Shown here piece by piece: positions 10,603-23,605 of a DNA stretch of 64,000 bases. Numbering within the stretch: position 1 is the stretch's first letter; every line of letters starts with the position of its first letter. Origin of the DNA: Cercis canadensis (taxonomy: Eukaryota; Streptophyta; Magnoliopsida; Fabales; Fabaceae); NCBI GenBank assembly GCA_003255065.1, contig QAOA01008066.1, positions 159,924 through 223,923 of the forward strand, read 5' to 3'. The notes under the pieces were generated by a model. That model was not told the origin of the DNA, did not search any database, and saw nothing but the letters and a program-made list of their open reading frames with translations. The translations under genes and the position numbers were made by a program.

Positions 10603-13029
10603 AAAATAGAATGTCAAAACTCAAAATAGAGTACAAATTATTTTGGTAATTTTTGAGAGTCCACTCTTTTATAGTTTACCGTTCAATGAATTATTTCTGA
10701 ATTTGTCACTGATTTGAGTACAATGATCTCTCCCTTGTTTACAAAGTTTGCCGAAAAAAAAGAGTCAGCTCTCAATAATATGGATAAGAACATAATAAAA
10801 ATATATACTATTAACGAAACCGATGTACACCACACACTAATTAAGTTATTGAGACTTTTTTATTAAGACAACATGGGACGTTAAATCACTCAAAATTTAA
10901 ATATTGATAATTAATTATGAAGATGTTGTTAGTTCAATTAATTAGTAAAGCCTTTGGGTATTATCTGTAAGATTTCATATTAAATCCTGCGGCCTATATA
11001 TATATATATATATTCAATTATAAAAACACAAATTATCTTTTTATTATTTTAATTTACACTTTTTTTTATCGTCAACAACATATATAGGAAGATGTCAAAA
11101 TATTATTCGCATCGTTATTCCATTTAATTTATTGATAATATTCTTCCTGTTTTGGCACCTCACTTGATTATTCATGCACCATAGCAATGTTCAATGTACA
11201 AGGTTAAAAGTCCCTCAAAGTCTTGCTTGATAAAGTGATCAACAATAGCATGTCTGATTGGAGAGGACATCAACTTGTTTCATGACTGAGAAAATTACGC
11301 GTCTTGCAATTAAAATATTAGCACATGCAGGAACGAAGGAATCATTAACTTTAGGACTTAAGATGTTGATATTCAAATAAATATTCTTTTTTAACAAATA
11401 TGTAAATTCTTATAATAATGTCTTGTAGAACAATCTTGAATGTTAGAATCTCAATAAACAGTGGATTTCTATGGTAATTGATTAGTATAATATGATACAT
11501 CATGTTGTAGATTTTCTTTTACTAAACTGTCCCCTTCAACTTTAAGAAAGTTTTCATCAAATTTTAATATATATATTTTTTTCAATACACTGGTTGATTG
11601 TGTGCTATTGGATTGAGTCAATTTATCACCTGAAATTCTAAAAGAGAGTCAATATAGTTGGTTAGAAAAATTTACTAGAGATTTTGCTAGCATTTCAAAC
11701 GAATTTGGCGTAAAAAATTGGTAAAAATACTACTTATTTATTAAGGGGTAGTTATAACACATTATTTCTTACAACAAATTTGGTTGACTTTCTTTGGTCA
11801 AACATCATTTTCCTTCGAAAAATTATTCTATATATTACATTTGACTTCTTTGGACATCAAATACAAATTAACAAGTCATTTAGCACTCATAATCATATAT
11901 AAATTCTTGAATAGAAATAAAAAGTAAAATGTAAGAGTTTTTGTTCCATTCAATCTACATTTGAAATTGTCATATCAGCATTAAGGTATGAATCTTGAGT
12001 CGCAAATGATAAATTATTATCTTATATGCCAAAAGAATTTATGTGATTGTCATGTAATAATATGAACTACACTAATAAAGAGTAGATGGAAATGATTAAT
12101 TAATTAATTAATTAAGAAGAACACTGACACTAAAGCCCTTGATTCTTAAGATTAATAAGGAGGTGCTTTGCGATTCAAGTGTGCCAATGGCATGTTGTAT
12201 CATTTTTAAGTATGTCCAATTAAGTGTTTTTGTTAATATTTATGCAGGGAAACTACTCAGTATAGTTCACATGAAAATCAATTGCATGGTTAACTTTTCA
12301 TCAAGATTTTGAATCTTCCAAAATGAGGCTGCATTTTACAAAGTAAAGTATAGAAGATAATTATTGATAAAAAAAAAAAAAATTAACGGTTGAGATTCTA
12401 ATAAAGTATATGTATTTGAAAGATTGCCAAATAAATTTTTGAAAATTCATTTGCTTGATTTCTCATAAGTGATTATCCAAATAGGTTTACTCTATAAAAT
12501 GCACATCTTATTTTACAAAATACAAATCCATTCTTCAAACGGTGAACAAGAAGAATGAATGAGGTTTAGTACTGAGCTATTCTATATCACTTTCGTAGAA
12601 AAATTAGTAGATACTCTCCGTGTACTATATGATACAAAAAGGAAAATTTCTATTTGTCATTTATATAAATGAGAATTACTTTTTTTGCGCTTAGCTGTAT
12701 AGATATAACGAGCGTAGGAAATAATCATGTGGCCATGGTGTTTGAAAGTTGACTAGGAATCCGAAACACTGTGTGCAAGAGAATAGAAATTTTGGAGGTT
12801 TTGAGTTGAAAGGTATTTTTCAAAATCTATTGTTGAAAATAAGGATTTATAGAGTAGTAGGGTTCAAGAAAGACATAAGTCATTGACATGTTACAATGTT
12901 TTTCAATTGTTTAACTTATAATGGGGTCATAATATAGGCTAGGGGGGAGTCAGGTTTGGTATCAAAAGAAAAACATGTAACCCAATCAATAATCAATAAC
13001 CATGTCTGTTTATTAATGTGTAGTACTCG
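10603..13029. other. Intergenic region with simple repeats
   Basis: AT-rich and without any recognisable gene. A (TA)n run lies at about 10996-11012 and an (AATT)n run at about 12096-12114. Short ORFs are random. Confidence 0.5.
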
Positions 13030-13658
13030 TAAGGGTATGTTTGGTAAAGGGGTAAAAGGGTAAATATCAAAGGAGTGTCATTTATTCGTTCTTTTAATGG
13101 TATGTTTGGTACGTAGAGGAGGTGAAAGGGGTAACATTTAAGGGAAGTAAATTTTATTTTCTTTATGTATGTTTGGTTGCACAAATGAATAAGGGGTAAT
13201 TTTTTTAACGGAGTAATCATTACCCTTTATGTGAGTAAATTAATGTTTACATCCTCATTAACTTTCTTAAATGTTACTCTATTAACCAAACAATTAGTGA
13301 CTAAATAGTATTGATGTTATTTTCAGAGTTTTTAGATTTTGTGTTCAAATTTAAAGTCGTAGCCTAAGTACCAAAAAAAATGTTACTCCACTAAATTTTC
13401 CCCTTAATCATACCAAATGTACCATAAGGGTGTAAACATTACTTTTTAATTATGTTTGATATGCTTAATAATTTGGAAAATAAAGAGAAGAAGAAGGGAG
13501 AAGAGTTTGAGGAGATAGTGATGGGTGAAGGGGGTCTAAAATATTTCCTCCTCTATTACTCCTTTAAATAGTTTCCCTCAATTTATTTTTAACCAAATAT
13601 ATATATTTAAAACAAAGTAAAATTTAGTCCTTTTATTCCCCTACCAAACATACCCTAA
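13030..13658. mobile_element. MITE, PIF/Harbinger (Tourist)-like
   Basis: Element 13033-13655 begins GGGTATGTTTGGTAAAGGGG and ends CCCCTACCAAACATACCC. It is flanked by the 3-bp repeat TAA (13030-13032 and 13656-13658). A TAA/TTA duplication with GGG-type ends is characteristic of PIF/Harbinger MITEs. Further copies of the end motif (GTATGTTTGGT near 13100, TATGTTTGGTTG near 13166) lie inside, suggesting nested or duplicated termini. Confidence 0.75.
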
Positions 13659-14414
13659 AGAAAAATAATGCGTGTAACACGTATTACTTATATGTCATTG
13701 CTTTTTTGGTATTTTATAATGACACAATGTACATATACTCAGATCGTAAGAAAAGCACATAGAGAGTGGAAGTCTTACATGTGCATGCATATTATATGTT
13801 CCTTTCTTTCTAGAAACCTTCCTTATTTGACATTATAATCAAAGTGACCAATTGGGAAAGAAAAACCCATTGGTACTTCTGGCTGACTCAGGATTTCAAG
13901 AATTATAATGCTTAATTTGTATCAACGTGAAGCCTAGCTAGCTAGCTGACCTCCATGCAAATCTCACTTGCCCAAAACATTCCTTTCCCTCGAAAGAAGA
14001 GAAAGCAAAATGGTAGAAGACGACGAAGACAGCATGACTTAAGAGATCATTAAGATGAATACAAGGAGTTGAAAGAGAAACGTGCATAGTAGATATGAGT
14101 TACAGAATGAGTCACCTGTTATCGGTAGGTTCACCAGCCATGAGAAGTTCAAAGTCAATAAAATGGAACACGTAGCTGATATCAATTATGGGGATAATTT
14201 TTTTTTTCTTTGAATTATATTTAATTTTCTCTATATGTTCTTGATCATTCCATAGTGAAGGAGACATTCAAACTAAAGAAAACTTTACCAATCTAGCCTT
14301 ACACGTACCATTTTGAATGGAGGTGTAAGACATGCAGAAAAATCGAAGTTGTATGAAAAAGTTTAAATAGGTCTAAAGTGAGAGTTCAATTTAAGTTTTG
14401 GTGAATCTAGTTAA
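13659..14414. other. Intergenic, no gene recognised
   Basis: Holds a short GCTAGCTAGCTAGCTGACC stretch near 13936 and a very short ORF at about 14010. Nothing supports a gene. Confidence 0.45.
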
Positions 14415-14983
14415 AATTAAGTAGGCTTAATTGCAATTTTAGTCCCCCTATTTTAACCACTTGAACGTTTTGGTCCCCCTTCTTTAAAAATGAACTATTG
14501 ATTCCCTCTATATTCATAAAATGTACAATTTTAGTCCATTTATCTTTAAGTCAAAATTCCTAGGTTTATTTCAAAGTGTAAAATTCTTTGATTCATAATC
14601 TCACCGTTCAGATTGAAGGGCTACATCTTATGAACCTCCTCGCTAAATTTTAGCTCGATCTAACGGTGGGACTCAGCCCAAAATACCAAAATCATAATTT
14701 TTCATCTAATCGCAAAATTTAGACATTTTCACCGTTAGATCGAGCTGAAATTTAATTGGGAGATTCACAAGACGTAGCTCTTTAATCTGAATGGTGGGAT
14801 TATAAATCAGAGAACTTTACACCTTGAAATAAACCTAAGAATTTTGACTTAAAGATAAATAGACTAAACTTGTACATTTTATGAATATAAAGGGACTCAA
14901 TAGTTCATTTTTAAAGAAGGAGAACCAAAACGTTCAAGTGATTAAAATAGGGGAACCAAAATTGCAATTAAGCCAATTAAGTA
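14415..14983. mobile_element. MITE A2, same family as 10059-10593
   Basis: Element 14424-14974 begins GGCTTAATTGCAATTTTAG and ends with the inverse. The arms are about 240 bp around a central GTTAGATCGAGCTGAAATTT-type segment shared with the other copy. A perfect 9-bp duplication AATTAAGTA flanks it (14415-14423 and 14975-14983). It is non-coding. Confidence 0.88.
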
Positions 14984-17900
14984 TCAAGCCGTGTGAGAGA
15001 GTTATTGCTCTTTTTTCAAGTCACTTGAGATTACACAATACACAATAACTTTTTAGATATGATTATATGAAGTTGTTTTTGGGTACCTATTAGTTTAACT
15101 TTTTGGAATGAGTACCAAACATGTTACAACTAAGTAGTAATGAGGTCATTCTCAAGACTTATGAGTTTTGTGTTCAAATCCAAAATCTGTAATCAAAAGT
15201 AAAAAAAAAATAATCTTTTTTGAAATGAGTTGATTCTTTACATTATTACTTCCCTCTTTCTACAATCTCACTCCACCATATATCAATAAAATTTGAACTT
15301 AGAACTTCCTTAATGGAGTTACTATACTCAACACGTAAAGTATCCTTGCTGGAAATATCGCTCTTTTGAATGTATGAAACTGTTGCAAGTCAAATCATGA
15401 TGCTTTCAAGTTGGTGAAAGTTGTGAAACACTTGAGACCAAACAATTGAATGATGTTAACTAATACGGGAAGGTGCATGAACCAAATTTAGTACAATATT
15501 AGTGGGACCCTAATATATAGTACAATATATACAACATATGAAAGTGATATTATCATCTACTTAATTTCTTCCCTTTTCTTCGGGTCATAATCAAACACTG
15601 TTGATCCGCATACCTTCTACGATTAAAAAAAAAAAAACAGGAAAATAAAACAAAAAATGATCACAAGTTATTGCTTAAATAGATATAAGATTGATAAGAT
15701 AGTCAATCTTTTTTAAGAAAGTTAACCAAGAAAGATTGATAGATATTAACTAAATGGTTTATGACTGAATGATACTAAAATTATTTAAACTTAAAGTCGT
15801 AACCAAAATACCAAAAAAAAAAAAAAATTTAACCAATAACATAACCCTTCTATTCTTTTGAAAACTCTCTAATTAGGGAAAGCACTAGAACCAGCCAACA
15901 CTGCGAGAGACTTCACCCATTGAACCATTCAAAACCTTACTTTAGAAATAGTTTAAAATTAAATTTTGTAAAATGTTAAATATGATTTTTAACAAATCCA
16001 AATTTATATAATTTAACATTGTTACTTTAACTTCTCAAAAAAAATTATTATTTTTAACTTGGACAGTTTTGTGCATGCTTTTCAATTTGCTTAGGTCTCC
16101 TTAGATAATGAATACTATAATGATATAGGAAGAGAAGAGGACAAGGATCGTGTTGCTTCTAATAATGTTGGTTGGCTTTTGGAGTTAAATCCTGAGAATT
16201 ATAAGGATCGTCAAAATTAAGAAGACGACGATGATGTCAAGTAAAATAAGGAGGCTAACCTTTTATTGTACTTTATACTTTGTTATTTGAATCTCTTACT
16301 ACGTTAGACAATATTTCATTGACGTCTAACAATATTGATTAAATTTTAGATATATATCAAGTAAAATCCTTACTATTAAATATCACTTATATGCGTATTT
16401 TATAGATCACCTATTGGTTTCAAAAATCTCCCTTTCAACATATCCTTGAAGGGTGCATTTCACGAATTAAATGCTTCATCTCAAAGGAAAAAAAAAAAAA
16501 GAACTCCACTTGTGCACAAACATTTTCAAATTGAAAACAATTGAACAACATCAATGTTGATAGGAACAACTGGATGTAATTTAAGTCAAGTGGTGGCAAA
16601 TATGAATAGCAAGGGGAAAATCGGATGAAGATCTGACTAGGACATTTGGAATAATTTGCTTATGGTGAACAGGCATGGCAAGAAACATTGCAAGTTGAAG
16701 TGGCAGCACCTGCCACAGTTTATGGAGCTTGAACTAAATTCTTAAAGGGCTAAAGAGATACTCAGTAATTAATATATATATAAAAAAATTACAGAGACAT
16801 ATTAAATTTTTAAATAATTTTGAGGGGGCCAAATAATTTTTTTAAAGTAAATTATATAAAAAAAAGAATATGTGTTTGGGGGAGGGGGGGAGCGGGGGCG
16901 TGGCCTCACTTGCCCCTTAAAAGCTCTGCCCTTGACCAGTCATCAGTAGAAGGAGTACACATAACCTCTGGTTGGGGTAGAGGCCAGCGCCGGTATCCGA
17001 TGTTTAAGTTAGGTTGGATTTTCCAAGTGAGGTATATGAGAGGGAAGAAACTGCAAATATCCATAAATGGTGTACATGGAGCCCCTATTTATAGATAATG
17101 GTTGATGATGCAGGACTGGTACATGAGCTTTGGATGAAGGAACATTATAGTGTGCTCATTTGTAAGCTTGCATTTTGGACCTAAGACCCAACTTGATTTC
17201 CTAAAACTTTTATGCGTGGCTATCATAGATCCCCTAGTAATTTCAAAGGTCTAAATCTTTTGGAAGTTTGAATGTTTAATTTGTTAATCAATTAATTAGA
17301 TGCTACCATTGTACACTAGCTAGAGTTATTATTTGGGGCACCGGCAATGGGAAGTAAAATAATTACACAAGTGACTAAAATTTCATGATTATTTTTATGG
17401 CAAGCTAACTTTAAGACATCAATATTTTTAATCTATTTATGTATCTCAATTTAAGATATTTTTATATTGCAAAATGTATTTTTCATACAAAAATCATAAG
17501 AACATAAAATGAACGAACATAATTGATTCTAAATATAGATTCTAATTTGATAACATTTTATCGTGTTTTGTTGAAGTTAATCATAAATAAATTATCTAAT
17601 ACTACATAGATCATTATTAAAATAGTTTTTATAAAGTGTTTATTGCAACAAATAGTATAAATTAAGCCACTTGTATATATTTTAGACTCCACCAACAATA
17701 TACAAGAAAAAAAGTCCTTGTACACTATCTCTTTTACATTATCTTCTTTTTTTAATTTCGCCAATTAAATGACAAAGTTGAAGGAAGAACGGCTAGATGT
17801 AACGCAAAGTAAAGACTGTAGAGTGATGCCAAAATATAATGGTCAAGGGAGGAAGCTGGGTGACAATTATCATTTTTACGTAATCTTTTTTAACTGGCCA

Positions 17901-18189
17901 AACTAAATGTTAGCAAATAAATTCTCAGATTCAAAGATCATTTGGGATTCAAATTCGAAGGTGTTCTAAGAATGGTTTCGAAAGTTTGGGACAAATGCTA
18001 TCAGAAAGGGAGACGATAATGTTGAAAATACAAGTCCTGAAGAGGAATGTGAAGAGTATATATGGGTTTCGACAAATAGTAATTAAGACAGAGTAAGGTT
18101 TTCGATAGCACTTGAAGATAAATAAGGAAATCCCTTTGACTTTGAATAGCGAAGACCAAGACTTGAGAAATGGGCATGTATAAGTTGAT
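14984..18189. other. Long gene-poor stretch with decayed element pieces
   Basis: No intact gene. Around 16090-16260 and 16560-16740 the sequence has somewhat higher GC and short open stretches that could be old exon or retroelement pieces, but I recognise no family. At 16830-16950 a GGGGGCCAAAT to CTCTGCCCTTGACC stretch looks like the tail of a decayed retroelement and includes a strongly G-rich run (16878-16899). The rest is AT-rich. Confidence 0.45.
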
Positions 18190-19428
18190 GAAGCACTCTC
18201 TCCCTAGAAATATTAGGGTTTGTTATACCAGAAATATTAGGGTTGTTATACTGTATTTAAACTTTTAAATTGTTGTTACAGTAGCTTAGCTATTCTTTTG
18301 TTTTTCTGCACGTTTATTTAAACACAAACTACAGCAATACAATGCGACTTCCATTTGCCTCATTTACTGCTTCTTCATAATATCATAGCACCTCGCCTAA
18401 TTAACAGCATTTTTTTCACCATGGCCAATAGTTCTGAATCTTCCTTCCCTCCTACTCTATCTCCACTTTCCAACTCTCATACGTCTCTTCCTTCTTCCTC
18501 TCATCCGTCTCACATTATCCTCATTTACAAATTAAATCAAAAAATTATTTCCCTTTATCCCACGCCTCCTTAAACTCCTCCTCCAATGATAACTCTTCTA
18601 GTCCTCTCCTCTACCGACTTCTTCTTTTTTCAAATTCCAAATTATCTCCACATCAAGATAGTCAAACCGTACCTCACCCACCCATTGACTCAAACTCTAT
18701 TATCAATTTTCTCACTCCCTCTTATCCGAATCACCTCTCTTCAATGCCTAACCGAATTGTCACTCGATCGCAGCACAACATTTACAAACCAAAGAAACCA
18801 TTTAACTTACATGTCATGAAACACCCTATTTCCACTAGCCTTGAACCCACATGCTTATCTCAAGCACTTAAGTCTACTGACTGGGGCACTGCTATGTCAA
18901 ATGAATTTGATGCTTTGCTACATAATGGGACTTGGACTCTAGTTCCCCTACCCAATACTACCAACATTATTGGCTGTAAATGGGTTTATAAAATCAAACG
19001 CAAGCCCAATGGAGACATAGACAAATACAAGGCACGTCTTATAGCCAAAGGCGATGCTTAACGTCCTGGCTTGGATTACTCAAAAGACTTTTAGTCCAGT
19101 AATCAAACCTCAGACTATCAAAGCAATATTGTCCATTGCTCTCTGCAATAACTAGTCTTTGCAACATATGGATGTGAACAATACGTTTCTACAAGGGACT
19201 CTTCATGATGATGTATACATGAGTCAACCTTTGGGTCACATTGACTCTACTCATCCCCCGTACATCTATAAGCTTTAAAATGCCATCTATGGCTTAAAAC
19301 AAGCTTCGAGGGCCTAGTATAAGGAGTTGGCTCAATTTCTCTTGTCATATGGGTTTGTTAATTCTCTCTTTGATGGTTCATTATTTATATATAACAAGTC
19401 TGGAGTGATCGCTTATTTTCTCATCTAT
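18190..19428 (+). pseudogene. Ty1/copia retrotransposon fragment (deleted, broken)
   Basis: A leader-like stretch (18190-18420) precedes a Ser-rich ORF starting at 18421 that resembles the copia Gag N-terminus at 24611. The sequence then jumps to the region before the reverse transcriptase. At 18744-19061 a conserved copia RT start is readable: the WVYKIKRKPNGDIDKYKARL block with the upstream SNEFDAL and GTWTLVPLP blocks. Stops and frameshifts follow at 19059 onward, although the downstream IYKL-type and YGLKQASR-like pieces are still recognisable to about 19325. Gag C-terminus, protease and integrase are missing. The 3' side ends abruptly at the CACTA-derived sequence near 19430. Confidence 0.85.
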
Positions 19429-20079
19429 GCAGGCGAAAAGGATTGGGCCTGATTCTTAAACCGGCGCCTCTTATGCTCAGTTTGTATGGATAAAAGAATA
19501 AAGTTAATACGAAATAATAAACTTATAATTAATAATTTTAAACCTCCTAAAGAACTTCAAAAATACTTACATAAGTGGACTCAGCCCGTAGATGGACCCA
19601 GCCCTTGCTGACACTAAACTGGAGGTGACAAAAGACCTTCGGTGCATTGAGTTCTCTCCCCAACTCCTTCATCTATAAAAAAAAATTCAATTGTTAGTAA
19701 ACGTAAATAACTTAATTTTTAAACATATATAATATGAAAGAACGTTATTAAATCAAAAACTTATCAGCCTCCGTTTGTGTTTGGAGACGATGATTGAACC
19801 ACCCTTGTGATAGGCCTGGCCCTAATCCAAGGACTGGTTCTTCTTGTTCTGGTTTGAGATCGCCCTGTACTCTTCGGAGGCCCATTTAACTCTCAAGGCC
19901 TCCAACATAGTAGGCAACAACCATTCGTCATTCATCTTTCCATTCCTAATGTCTCGGAAGGAGGCGCGAATGTTATCAATGCACTTTGCGAGCTAGATCT
20001 TACAAATTTGGCTCTTAAACTATGGGTCCCAGACACATTTCCTCTGCATTAGACAACATAAGATCAAGGTTAGTAAATA

Positions 20080-20545
20080 TTAAAATTAGGGAAAAGTCCT
20101 AAAAACCCACTTGAACTATGTTTTTGTTGCACTTTACCCCTCATGCTTCAAAAATATAGGAAAGATCTCCTTGAACTTTCAAAATGTGTACTTTACCTCC
20201 ACGACCCTGACGTCCGTCCATTAATGGACGGAAGAAGGGATTTGAATATTATAATTTGACCCCAAAATTCTTTGAATATTACTTTTTGACCCTAATTTTT
20301 ATAAATTTATTTTTATTTATACCCCTATAAAATTGTACTATAGCCTAGATTAATCACATCATGTGCACATTAATGGACAAACGTCAGGGTCGAGGGATAA
20401 AGTGCACATTTTGAAAGTTCAAGGAGGTCTTTTCTACGTTTTTGAAGCATAGGGGGTAAAATACAACAAGAGCATAGTTCAAGGGGATTTTTAGGACTTT
20501 TCCCTTNGTTCAAGGGGAGTTTTTAGGACTTTTCCCTTAAAATTA
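20080..20545. mobile_element. MITE, Mutator-type, inside CACTA copy 2
   Basis: Element 20089-20536 has arms of about 140 bp. It begins GGGAAAAGTCCTAAAAACCC and ends with the inverse. A 9-bp direct repeat TTAAAATTA flanks it (20080-20088 and 20537-20545). The last 30 bases are doubled around an N at 20507, which looks like an assembly join. The centre contains a palindromic CCGTCCATTAATGGACGG segment. Confidence 0.82.
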
Positions 20546-21179
20546 AGTTAGTTTAAAATAAAGTAAAATTAATTAAGTTAAAATTATTACCTTGAACTCC
20601 CTCCACCAGAGTTCCTTTACCTCATCAAGAACAGAGGTGAAATCGGTCCAGGCACCTTTATATTTCAACTTATAGATAGTCAAAAGGAAGTGGACTGGCT
20701 CCTTAAACAAAAGAAAGCTACATAAAAAATAAAAAAAATAAAAAAATAGAAATTTTTTTTTANAAATAGAAAAATTTGTTATCAATGTGAAACTTTAAAC
20801 CCTAAAAAAATCAGAACTAGGTATTAAAATTAACTTACTTCTTCTTCCCGTATGGCCAGATCCATATATGACCATTAGCCACTCAAGAGTCGGGTGATGG
20901 TGACTCTAAAATCTTCGGAGTGGCATGCGACAACCCTTCAGCGGCCGACAATGTGGATCCTAGGGTGGGTGCTCCTGAGTACCCATTATGCGACAGTGTG
21001 CAGGCCAACCCAGGGGTCAGCATAAACAAAGGCAGGGTTGGCTTGGTATGAGAAGTTTGAGCAACAACTTTGCCTTTGTCTCTCATAAAAGGCGGCCCAG
21101 ATGCTGGAGATGAACACCTACGATCGTCTGAAATCTGTCATACAAAATATTCATTAATTCATCATAAATTAATAACACA

Positions 21180-21330
21180 TTAAACCCTAAACCCTAACCC
21201 CAATCTCTAAATCCCAAACATTAAATTTTACCCCTAAACCCTAACTCCCAAGCTCTAAACCCTACTCGTAAATCATAAACTCTCAAACTCTAAACCCTAA
21301 ATACTAAATCATACCCCTAAATTATCTCTT
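21180..21330. repeat. Degenerate telomere-like repeat array
   Basis: Many AAACCCTAA-type units interrupted by variants (CTCTAAACC, AACTCCCAAG). The array continues after the LTR-like insert at 22680-22790. The related CACTA copy has the same array at 31385-31600, so it is part of the transposon, not a chromosome end. Confidence 0.75.
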
Positions 21331-22672
21331 TTACTTAATTGTTTGGTTGTTTATTGAGATTTTTTACCATCTAATGGGTTGTGTGTGTTGATTTGTAGGT
21401 TCAAATAGAAATTTATGGGTTTTATGTTCTAACATGAAGAAATGAATAATGGGAAGATTTGGGACAGAAAGCAAGGGCTGCTACCCTTGAAACCAAGAGT
21501 TACTACCCCTGGACCATCAAAATAAAAGGCCTTGATAGAAACCAAGCGCTAATGCCCTTGAAAGGTAGAGCAGCAGTGCCCATGACAACTTTTCCAGCCT
21601 TTATTCCAGAGACCAAGCGCAGCAGCGCCCAAAACCAAGAGCTATAGCGCTCAAGCCTAGTGTTTTAACCCTTCAGACTCGAGCGCAAGCACCGCAACGC
21701 CTAAAACCAAGAGCCACAGCGCCCGAGCTAGTTTCTTTAAAAACGTGATCTTGTTTCCTAGTTTATTTAGGGCTTTTCCTTAGGAGTATAATAGGGACTT
21801 TTATGAATTATTAGGGATTCTATTCTGCACTCTTTAGAGGCAAGGAATGTGAGCAAAAACAAGGATTTGAGAAAGGTAACTGGGACAACAGATTTGTGGG
21901 TTCTCTTCAGAGTTTTTATTCTTCTTCCCTTTAACTGATGTTTTGATTTTACTTAATCATGTTATCCTCTTCAATTATGAACTAATTTCTTCTCTAGGAC
22001 TACGATGTAGCCTAATTATGAAGGGTTGTAGTTTCTTATGAAATTAATTTAAGGTTTATCTTTTCTAATTGAGTGTTTATCTCTGATCTTCATGCTTCTA
22101 ATTGTTTAATCATCAATTAGTTGATAGGTTAATCACAATGAGACAGGAAGGAGATTTGTGTGTCTAGTTCATTAGGATAAATACCATAGGTTGCATATAG
22201 GATAAGAATATATCTCCATGGCCTGTATAGCTATTTAAAAAGAACCAAAGAATTAAGTGAATTTCTAGGTTATTCGCAATTCACATAGGAATATAGTGGG
22301 TTCATAACTTAGAGATATTTTTGTTTGACACTGGAAAAGGCTAATAAATAATTTAGGGTTCTTGGCTAGCAATTAGGAAGATAAATCGAAATTAATGACA
22401 TGAGGAATGAAAACCGGGATTAATTATAGTGAAATCGGAACCCTAGGCTTTTCTCTCTTGATTAATTCATCATTTTATCTGTCTTAGCTTATTTTCAATT
22501 TATTTAAAGTTCTATCTTGAAATTCTCCATACTCATTGATTAGATAAAATTGAGATTAACCAAATTTCGATAGTTGATAACATTAGTTCTCGTGGGAACA
22601 ATAATTCATTTTCATCTTATTACTTGGAAACGATAACGTCCACTTGCGTTAAAATTTTACACAACACCAAAC
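21331..22672. mobile_element. LTR-like insertion (possible solo LTR or short retroelement)
   Basis: About 1.34 kb splits the telomere-like array of CACTA copy 2 and has no counterpart in the other copy. It contains GC-rich repeated phrases such as ACCAAGAGCYAYAGCGC at 21600-21730. It ends with GTTCTCGTGGGAACAATAAT and CGATAACGTCCACTTGCGTT, a style I associate with Ty3/gypsy LTR 3' ends. I could not fix the exact ends or a target duplication, so the class is an inference. Confidence 0.5.
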
Positions 22673-23605
22673 CATATACCTTAACCCCTAACTCATAAAC
22701 CCCTAAATTATAACCCTAAACCCTAAAATCCCATTAACCCTATCCCTAGATCATAATCTCTAAAGCCCTAAAACCTAAATCAAAAACTTGGCAGAGTCTC
22801 TCCTAAAACTTGAACAGTCCAAGAATTAAAAATTTCACACAAGTACATATGAACTCAGTCATAAAAAAACCATTCATTTCATAACTTAAAATTAGCTTGC
22901 TATATAAGTAAAAATTACACAACAATAGGAAAAACTACAAAAAAAATTCTACATGATTCAAAAAAAAAAAAATCAGAATTATTCCACATCAATAATATAA
23001 CAAAAACCTTAACCTAATCATAACATATGATATCAAATTCCTTATCAATTTCACTACCTAAATTCAGTCATAAACCTATTCAATTACATCCAAAACAACT
23101 CATATATTATCTAAAATAACCAATAAACATTCAAAATAGCTAAGACAGATAATATGCATGCAAATTGACAGACAATCCATCATAAAAAAAATGCATAAAA
23201 AAAATTAGAGACAAGAGAGGGATAGTCAAATCTACCTCAAAGAGCTAATAATCCAAAAATTGGTCTGGTAAAGAGGCTTAGGGTGGGGTGCTGCGCAAAA
23301 CCCAGTAGAAAGATGGGAAAATGGTGGAGGAAGGTTGGGTAAGGGAGAAAAATGAGGTAAGTGAAAATGGAGGCTGTGGCTGAGTGGAGGGGATGAAATG
23401 CAGAGTTTCTCATGAAATTTCTCACAAACTTTATCCTTAGAAAAGATCCAAAAATTCAAATTTTAAGTGAAACGGTGTGTTGCACATTTCTCACGGAATT
23501 TCTCATGGATTTCTCATGCCATGAGAAATTTCATGAGAAAATTTTCTTATGGATTTTTTTGTCTATGAGAAATGTCCTTGACTAAACAACATTTTTCTTG
23601 TAGTG

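Larger units (their letters stand above)
19430..23605 (-). mobile_element. Truncated CACTA (En/Spm) element, copy 2
   Basis: The right end is a CACTA terminus: read on the minus strand from 23605 it starts CACTACAAGAAAAATG. Clustered sub-terminal TCTCATGAGAAAT-type repeats follow (23440-23605). The interior matches the CACTA copy at 29335-49328 over long stretches: 19434-20080 with 30187-30790, 20560-21140 with 30840-31370, and 22690-23460 with 31560-32290. The left terminus is absent, because the copy stops at the copia fragment near 19430. Minus-strand pieces of the plant transposase gene are present but broken. It is interrupted by a MITE (20089-20536) and an LTR-like insert (about 21330-22672). 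Confidence 0.8.

Noticed and set aside
16820-17098. Plus-strand 92-codon ORF rich in Gly and Arg
   Set aside because: It is a read-through of the G-rich run and a decayed repeat, not a gene.
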